Source: an uncultured Bacteroidales bacterium
GTDB taxonomy: Bacteria > Bacteroidota > Bacteroidia > Bacteroidales > P3
Direction of reading: 5' to 3'
Assembly (NCBI GenBank): GCA_900319595.1
Contig: ONOZ01000105.1
Span: 1 to 10,539, forward strand
DNA: 10,539 nt
A program made the position numbers and the translations under genes. Shown here in pieces: positions 4,955-10,539 of the stretch (position 1 is the stretch's first letter; each line of letters opens with the position of its first letter). The notes beneath the pieces were generated by a model. That model ran no database searches. It had not been told where the DNA came from and saw nothing but the letters and a program-made list of their open reading frames with translations.

Positions 4955-7879
4955 TTAGTCGTTTAGTTTGTATATCAAATCGTGTATATCTGTCCTGATG
5001 TTCATTGTTGCCAATTTGTTAGGTGTAGCAGATGGACAAACTCTATTTGATAAGAAAATCATTATTGTATTATTCTTTTTATCAATCCAAAAGTATGTTC
5101 CTGTAAAACCCGAATGTCCAAAACTCTCTTGTGATGCGTATTTGCTACAATGCGTATTTGTAGAGGAAATAAAGGGTTTGTCAAATCCTAGGCCTCGTCT
5201 TACGTTTTGGTTTTTGAAATAACGGCGATTGAAAACATTGATTGTATTTTCTTGCAAATATCTTTTGCCCTCAAATTCACCTTTATTCAAAAGCATATAA
5301 CACAAAGCATAAACATCTTGTGCATTGGAAAACATACCAGCATTGCCACATACTCCACCATGCAAGGAAGCCATAGGGTCATGTACAGTCCCATGAATTA
5401 GTTGTTTTCTAAAAGTCTTGTCATCTTCTGTTGGAGCAATACTATCTATGGCAACTCCATTGTCCAAAGGGTTGAAAAAAGTATGTTGTAGATTCATAGG
5501 AGCAAAAAACTCTTCTTGCAAAAACTTGTCCAAACTTTTATTAGTTATACTCTCTATTATGTATTGTAATAGTAAGAAATTCAAATCCGAATACAAATAT
5601 TGTTGTTTTCCAGTTTTAACGTCTTTTAGTTGTTTTCTCATTGTCTGCAAGTGGCTTTTCTTTATAAACAACTTATCAGTAACAGGTATATAATTTTCGT
5701 CCATCTGCACATCGCAATCGTACAAACTCATATCCAATTCTCCGTCTTTGAGAGTTTTTGTCCAAAATGGATATGTAGCAGGTAAAGTACTATAATGACT
5801 TAATAACTCTTTGATTGTCAAATTAGCAAATTTGCAACGTTTATATTCGGGCAGATATTTCTTTACATTTGCGTCCAAATCCAACTTCCCCTGCTCATAT
5901 AATTTCATTGTGGCAATGGTAGTGCCTAATACTTTTGTAACTGAAGCCAAATCGTATATGGTATTGTTTGACACAGGAATTAGACTATCGTAAGTATGAT
6001 AGCCATAGTTTTTGTTAAATATAATCTGGTTATCTTTCGCTATAAGTACCTGACAACCTGGATATGCTTGTTGTTTTACACCTTCTTGAGCAATGGAGTC
6101 AATGCTATTTATTACATTAGTATTGATTCCCAGATTTTTGTATAACTCTGTATCTATGCTATTCTCTACAAATTCCTTTTCTATTATATTTACATGTTCT
6201 TTACGAGCAGTAACAGGCAACACTCCCCTTGGTAAAGAATTATTGCTTAACAATTCTGCAACTGCCTGCTGAGTAAAATCATTATATTCGTACGCTACCA
6301 AAATATCGTCAAAACTAAAAGTAGAATCTATATATTTAAGGAAATAGGCATTTGCAAAGGTTACAAGAAAATTGTTATTCGGAATACTATCATTTATTTT
6401 TTTTAGAATTTGGAAACAATCTTTTGGCGTACCATAATAAGTTGTATTTTTTGCAAACCTGCCACCACTAATCAATGTATAGGTCTTTTTGTTTTTTGGA
6501 AGTGAGGCAAAAAGCGAATCATAATCCTTTTGTTTAAATTTAGAATTGATTTGACAAAAAACGACATCAAAATTGTTACTTAACTTATCTACTAATATAG
6601 AATATGTGGAATCTCCAACGGCTAACAATATTATTGTATCATTTTGATTATTATAATTTGCCAAATTTTCGTTTTGAAAAACAGAGGTCAATGCATGTCT
6701 GTATATTTCTAAGGAAAGCGAATCCGATTGATGCAAAATATTTTTGTTAGGTATGTTATAACTTTTTTGTTCTGTCAAAATACCCATATCATATTTGAAA
6801 TTCAATATTTTTTTACACTTTTCTTTTATCAATTTCATAGATATACGACCTTCGTTTATTGCTTGCTCTACAGCATATATGGCAGTGTCAATATTTTCGG
6901 GCATAAGAATTATATCAACTCCCGCCAAAATTGCCATAACTTCGGCTTCGCCTTTTCCATACCGAGAGGTCAAACCTTTCATATTCATGGCGTCCGTAAA
7001 TATTAGACCTTCAAAACCTAAATCCTTTGTAAGATAATCGGTAACAATGTCTTTGTTGATAGAAGATACAACTTGGGTGTCCAAAGTCAATGCCCCAATT
7101 TCCAAATGAGCCATCATAACACTCCAAATTCCTTTATCAATAGCATATCTAAACGGATAGGTATCCACAGAATCTATAAAATCTTTGCTATGTGTTATAA
7201 TAGGGGTTGCTTTGTGCGAATCTGTTTCGGTATCGCCGTGTCCGGGAAAATGTTTTGCACACCCCATAATTCCTTGCGACTGCATACCTTCAAAAAACAA
7301 ATAACCTAACTGGGCAACCTTATATTTGTTCTCTCCAAACGACCGCATATTTATTACAGGGTTGTTGGGATTTATATTTATATCTACATCGGGTGCAAAA
7401 TTTATGTTTATACCCAAAGATTTACATTGCTTGGCTAAGTTGATGCCCATTTGTTTAACGAGGTTTTGCTTATCGTTTGGCAAAGCACCCATCGTCATAG
7501 CCATAGGAATGTTTTTACCGTCAGATAATCGCATATTTAACCCCCATTCAGCATCAATGGCAACAAAAAGAGGAATTTTGCTTCTTTTGTTGTAAAGTTT
7601 ATTCATACGAATCAAGTCGGTTTGATTGCCCTTAAAGAAACAAATTCCACCTATATGGTTGCTATCTATTTGTTTATAGACTTTTTTCAATTGCATTTCG
7701 TCCCATGTAGCATAAGAATCGTACATAAACAATTGACCGATCATTTGCTTTTCTGTCATGGTGGTCATAATTTGTTTAACAGTCTTTTGTCTGCCTTTTC
7801 TTTTATCAATGGGTGAATTGTTAGCCAAAGTACCCAATGCAAACGTACATAATAGTAGGATATATATTAGTTTTTTCAT
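4955..7879 (-). CDS. Exported NagZ-like GH3 glucosaminidase fused to class-C beta-lactamase/AmiE-like serine hydrolase
   Basis: 974 residues. A type I signal peptide covers residues 1-19 (M-K-K-L then a hydrophobic core and L-G-T-L-A). A GH3 N-terminal barrel follows (about 30-370), with the beta-N-acetylglucosaminidase signature K-H-F-P-G-H-G-D-T-E-T-D-S-H (209-222), carrying the His/Asp acid-base loop, and probable nucleophile Asp296 in F-T-D-A-M-N-M. A GH3 C-terminal sandwich lies at about 410-560, ending L-P-R-G-V-L-P-V-T. Residues ~585-970 form a PF00144 domain: S646-V-T-K649 (SxxK), Y763-S-D (the YxN position) and H922-S-G (the KTG-like third motif). In Bacillus, separate NagZ and AmiE remove GlcNAc and then the peptide from MurNAc-peptides, so this single periplasmic protein may do both steps in muropeptide turnover; carboxypeptidase or esterase activity is the alternative for the second domain. 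The start at 7879 gives the signal peptide. It leads the TIGR02757 gene and is divergent from mutS2. Confidence 0.9.
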   Translation of the reverse strand: MKKLIYILLLCTFALGTLANNSPIDKRKGRQKTVKQIMTTMTEKQMIGQLFMYDSYATWDEMQLKKVYKQIDSNHIGGICFFKGNQTDLIRMNKLYNKRSKIPLFVAIDAEWGLNMRLSDGKNIPMAMTMGALPNDKQNLVKQMGINLAKQCKSLGININFAPDVDININPNNPVINMRSFGENKYKVAQLGYLFFEGMQSQGIMGCAKHFPGHGDTETDSHKATPIITHSKDFIDSVDTYPFRYAIDKGIWSVMMAHLEIGALTLDTQVVSSINKDIVTDYLTKDLGFEGLIFTDAMNMKGLTSRYGKGEAEVMAILAGVDIILMPENIDTAIYAVEQAINEGRISMKLIKEKCKKILNFKYDMGILTEQKSYNIPNKNILHQSDSLSLEIYRHALTSVFQNENLANYNNQNDTIILLAVGDSTYSILVDKLSNNFDVVFCQINSKFKQKDYDSLFASLPKNKKTYTLISGGRFAKNTTYYGTPKDCFQILKKINDSIPNNNFLVTFANAYFLKYIDSTFSFDDILVAYEYNDFTQQAVAELLSNNSLPRGVLPVTARKEHVNIIEKEFVENSIDTELYKNLGINTNVINSIDSIAQEGVKQQAYPGCQVLIAKDNQIIFNKNYGYHTYDSLIPVSNNTIYDLASVTKVLGTTIATMKLYEQGKLDLDANVKKYLPEYKRCKFANLTIKELLSHYSTLPATYPFWTKTLKDGELDMSLYDCDVQMDENYIPVTDKLFIKKSHLQTMRKQLKDVKTGKQQYLYSDLNFLLLQYIIESITNKSLDKFLQEEFFAPMNLQHTFFNPLDNGVAIDSIAPTEDDKTFRKQLIHGTVHDPMASLHGGVCGNAGMFSNAQDVYALCYMLLNKGEFEGKRYLQENTINVFNRRYFKNQNVRRGLGFDKPFISSTNTHCSKYASQESFGHSGFTGTYFWIDKKNNTIMIFLSNRVCPSATPNKLATMNIRTDIHDLIYKLND

Positions 7880-7993
7880 AATGCTATATATTTTGAAAGT
7901 GCGAATGTAATAAAAAAAAATGATATATAGGCATTCACATGAATACTTGTGTAGAAAAAAGATAGGTAGGGGTTATAATGGAGAAATTTTTTG

Positions 7994-8001
7994 TATCTTT
8001 G
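7994..8001 (+). promoter_or_regulatory. -7 box of the mutS2 promoter
   Basis: TATCTTTG, followed by CA, matches the Bacteroidota -7 consensus TAnnTTTG. It sits 24 nt before the mutS2 ATG, placing transcription start near 8008. The expected -33 TTTG about 20 nt upstream is poor (the region reads AGGGGTT), so the promoter may be weak or helped by another factor. Confidence 0.6.
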
Positions 8002-8014
8002 CAACCTAATATAT

Positions 8015-8019
8015 AGGAG
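8015..8019 (+). promoter_or_regulatory. Shine-Dalgarno AGGAG of mutS2
   Basis: AGGAG lies 6 nt before the ATG at 8026 and fixes that start. It is notable because none of the other starts in the window (dxr, exosortase, obgE, the fusion gene, TIGR02757) has a comparable purine-rich core, as is usual in Bacteroidota. Confidence 0.6.
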
Positions 8020-8025
8020 TAGAAA

Positions 8026-10530
8026 ATGGATTTAGTAAAATCGTTAGAATTTTATACAATAATAAATAATATAAAACACTTTTGCAAAACTTCGGGTGCA
8101 AAAACACTTGCCGACAATATATCTTTTAGCAATGATTTTGAACAGATAACATTACTTTTGAGACAAACCTATCAAATGAAATTGTTACTTTTGGGAATAA
8201 GACAATTTCCTAATGACGGATTTATAGATATGCGACAAGTATTAAATGAACTAAGCGTCAAAGATTTTTGCATAGAGTTGGATAATATGCCACATTTGGC
8301 GGATAGTCTGTTGTGTGTAAAAAATGTTTTGCAATTTATTGATGAAGAAGACGAAGAAAAAATACCTGATTTAAAAAGTTTGAAAGACAAATTCTTACAA
8401 GAAGAAGTCGTATTTGAAACTCTATCAAATATTCTTTATCATGTCAATAATATAATAGATGAAGAGGGAGAAATTAAGCCGTCTTGTTCGCCAGTGTTGA
8501 GGGAAATCTATTCTAAAAAGGAAAGCAAAAGGCGTCAGATAGAAAAACAAATCAATCAAATTCTACTTCATGCTAAAAAAGAGGGATTTACTAATGATGA
8601 GGACGAAATAACGGTGCGTAATGACTCGCTTGTGATACCCGTTAAAGCAACATATAAACGTAATGTCAAAGGTATTCTGCACGATACATCTGGAACAGGA
8701 CAAACTTTTTATATTGAGCCAGAGGAAATCGTTAGTTTGAATTTTGAATTGAAAGAACTTTTCTTTGAACAGCAGCGGGAAATACATAGAATCTTATTAG
8801 AATTTTCGGATTTGTTACGTGAGAATTTGGAAGTCCTACTTGCTTGTTATGAATTGTTGGTTGTGGTGGATTTTATTAAAGCAAAAGCCCAGTATTCTTT
8901 GGATACAAACGCCACAATGCCACAAATAACAGAAAGCCCTATTATAAATTGGTACGATGCTCGCCACCCGATACTTGAAAGTGCCTTAAAACAAAAAGGA
9001 AAACAGATTGTACCACTTAGAATAGAGTTAAACGATAGACAGAGAATACTTGTAATCTCAGGACCAAACGCAGGAGGAAAATCTGTTTGCTTAAAAACCG
9101 TTGCCTTATTGCAATATATGTTACAGTGTGGGCTATTGGTTCCAATGAAAGAAATATCAACGGCAGGAATATTTGAAAAGATTTTTTTGTCTATTGGAGA
9201 TGAACAAAGTTTGTCAGATGACCTTTCAACGTATTCCTCACATCTGAAAAATTTGTCTGAAATTTGCGACACAGCAGACAAAGACACGTTATTTTTGGTT
9301 GATGAATTGGGAACAGGCACAGACCCTACTGTAGGTGGTGCAATAGCCGAGAGTATATTAGAACATCTAAATCAAGTGAAGTCTTACGGTGTGGTAACAA
9401 CGCATTACTCTGTATTGAAGCATTTGGCATTTGATAACGAAAATATGGTAAATGCCGCCATGTTATTTGACACAAAGGAGATGAAACCCCTATATACTTT
9501 GACAATAGGCTCTCCGGGTTCGTCCTTTGCTTTTGAAATTGCAACCAAGATTGGACTTTCTCAACTAATTATTGATAATGCTAAAAAGAAGTTAGGCAAA
9601 CAAAATATTCGTTTTGAGGAAAAATTGCAACAAATAGAAGTCAATAAGTTGGAAAGTGAAAGACATCTAAAAAGTGCAAAGCAATATGATGAGATTCTTT
9701 ATCAGACGGTGCAGAAATATAGAGAAATGTCTTTGAAATTAGAATTGGAAAGAAAGAATATACTAAATTCTGCACGTATTGAGGCAAAAGAAATATTGCA
9801 AAGTGCCAATAAACAAATAGAGCATACAATAGAAGAAATAAAAACTAAAAAAGCCGAAAAAGAAACGGTCAAGCAAGTAAAAGATGATGTGAAACAAATG
9901 CTTGACTCACTTGATACGGCAATAATAGAGGAAGAAAAGCAGGCGGAGACTAATTTGAAAGCAATAAATGGAGGAGAGATTGAGGATAATTCCCTTGCAG
10001 AACCATTAAAAAAACAAAATATCAAAATCATTTCGACTCCTATTGAAGTAGATGATTATGTTATATTCCCGCAAACAGAGAATATTGGTGTTGTTGTGGC
10101 AATAGACAAAAATCGTTTGCAAATAGATATGGGAGATATGCGACTACAAACTACTAAAAAGAATGTTCGCAAAATAGATAAACACTCGTATTTGAAGCAA
10201 TTAAGAGATAACGAACGTAATGGCAAAAAAAATGTTGGGGGAGTGCAGATAAAAACTTCTTTTGACTTAAATAGGATTCGTAGCAAATTTAATGAAAAAT
10301 TGGATTTGCGAGGTTTGCGTGGAGACGAGGCATTGCAAGAGTTGGAGAAGTTTTTGGACGACGCCAGAATGTTAGGAGAACGGCATTTAAAGGTACTTCA
10401 CGGCAAAGGAGATGGAATTTTGAAAACTTTGATAAGAAATTATCTTAGAAAGCAGGACGATGTGGCAACCTATCATGCAGAGGATATTCGTTTTGGAGGA
10501 GAAGGAATAACGGTTATAGAATTACAATAG
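8026..10530 (+). CDS. mutS2: MutS2 ATPase/endonuclease with C-terminal Smr domain
   Basis: MutS2 is a MutS homologue without the mismatch-recognition domain. Known roles are suppression of recombination and, in Bacillus, detection of collided ribosomes and splitting of stalled ones. The 834-residue protein is full length. A MutS core/lever region covers about 1-320. The ATPase has P-loop G-P-N-A-G-G-K-S (346-353), the signature G-D-E-Q-S-L-S-D-D-L-S-T-Y-S-S-H, Walker B L-F-L-V-D-E (Asp426, Glu427) and T-T-H-Y-S (His460). A charged coiled coil spans roughly 515-640. A KOW-like beta segment lies near 675-718. The Smr nuclease domain (about 757-834) has L-D-L-R-G (759-763) and H-G-K-G-D-G (792-797), so the motifs linked to nuclease activity are intact. 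The start is set by AGGAG 6 nt upstream. It is transcribed away from the cell-wall fusion gene; only 9 nt remain after its stop, so its downstream neighbour is not visible. Confidence 0.96.
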   Translation: MDLVKSLEFYTIINNIKHFCKTSGAKTLADNISFSNDFEQITLLLRQTYQMKLLLLGIRQFPNDGFIDMRQVLNELSVKDFCIELDNMPHLADSLLCVKNVLQFIDEEDEEKIPDLKSLKDKFLQEEVVFETLSNILYHVNNIIDEEGEIKPSCSPVLREIYSKKESKRRQIEKQINQILLHAKKEGFTNDEDEITVRNDSLVIPVKATYKRNVKGILHDTSGTGQTFYIEPEEIVSLNFELKELFFEQQREIHRILLEFSDLLRENLEVLLACYELLVVVDFIKAKAQYSLDTNATMPQITESPIINWYDARHPILESALKQKGKQIVPLRIELNDRQRILVISGPNAGGKSVCLKTVALLQYMLQCGLLVPMKEISTAGIFEKIFLSIGDEQSLSDDLSTYSSHLKNLSEICDTADKDTLFLVDELGTGTDPTVGGAIAESILEHLNQVKSYGVVTTHYSVLKHLAFDNENMVNAAMLFDTKEMKPLYTLTIGSPGSSFAFEIATKIGLSQLIIDNAKKKLGKQNIRFEEKLQQIEVNKLESERHLKSAKQYDEILYQTVQKYREMSLKLELERKNILNSARIEAKEILQSANKQIEHTIEEIKTKKAEKETVKQVKDDVKQMLDSLDTAIIEEEKQAETNLKAINGGEIEDNSLAEPLKKQNIKIISTPIEVDDYVIFPQTENIGVVVAIDKNRLQIDMGDMRLQTTKKNVRKIDKHSYLKQLRDNERNGKKNVGGVQIKTSFDLNRIRSKFNEKLDLRGLRGDEALQELEKFLDDARMLGERHLKVLHGKGDGILKTLIRNYLRKQDDVATYHAEDIRFGGEGITVIELQ

Positions 10531-10539
10531 AAAGAAAAA

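Noticed and set aside
7902..7909. Minus-strand -7 box TACATTCG before the GH3 fusion gene
   Set aside because: One mismatch in the TTTG core and no -33 element about 20 nt further upstream; too weak to annotate.
7933..7944. Small palindrome ATTCA-CA-TGAAT in the divergent gap as an operator
   Set aside because: Five-bp arms in an AT-rich gap are likely by chance, and there is no second copy to support an operator.
8847..9320. 157-codon minus-strand frame opposite mutS2
   Set aside because: It overlaps the conserved ATPase domain of mutS2 and its product has no domain-like features.

Overview
The window is AT-rich and closely packed, and it fits a chromosomal segment of a Bacteroidota bacterium, probably of the Bacteroidales type. 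Three things point there: a C-terminal type IX secretion (T9SS) sorting domain on the first protein, promoter boxes of the Bacteroidota form TAnnTTTG before dxr and mutS2, and general absence of Shine-Dalgarno sequences. The protein sequences also read as Bacteroidota-like. No genus can be named from the sequence alone, and I see no mobile element, CRISPR array, tRNA or rRNA.

Layout. (1) Positions 2-1030 (+) hold the 3' end of a large secreted T9SS cargo gene, closed by a strong intrinsic terminator at 1093-1129. (2) A recognisable promoter (1182-1213) then drives dxr (MEP isoprenoid pathway), followed after 7 nt by a small membrane protein of the exosortase/archaeosortase type. After a further 62 nt comes obgE (ribosome-assembly GTPase). 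These three probably form one transcription unit. (3) On the minus strand, converging on obgE, lies a two-gene unit. The upstream gene encodes a 974-residue exported fusion of a NagZ-like GH3 glucosaminidase with a class-C beta-lactamase/AmiE-like serine hydrolase. Six nt later comes a TIGR02757 (DUF2400) protein. (4) Divergent from the fusion gene, mutS2 (+) fills the rest of the window, with its own -7 box and a clear AGGAG ribosome binding site.

Most genes are housekeeping: isoprenoid precursor synthesis, ribosome assembly, ribosome rescue/recombination control, and cell-wall turnover. Two things stand out. An exosortase-like protease/transpeptidase candidate sits between dxr and obgE with no polysaccharide genes or visible substrate nearby. 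DXR carries Asn where the E. coli enzyme has the active-site flap residue His209. No intergenic gap exceeds about 205 nt, so no long stretch is left unexplained. I do not see a clearly new multi-gene system; the orphan exosortase is the best lead.
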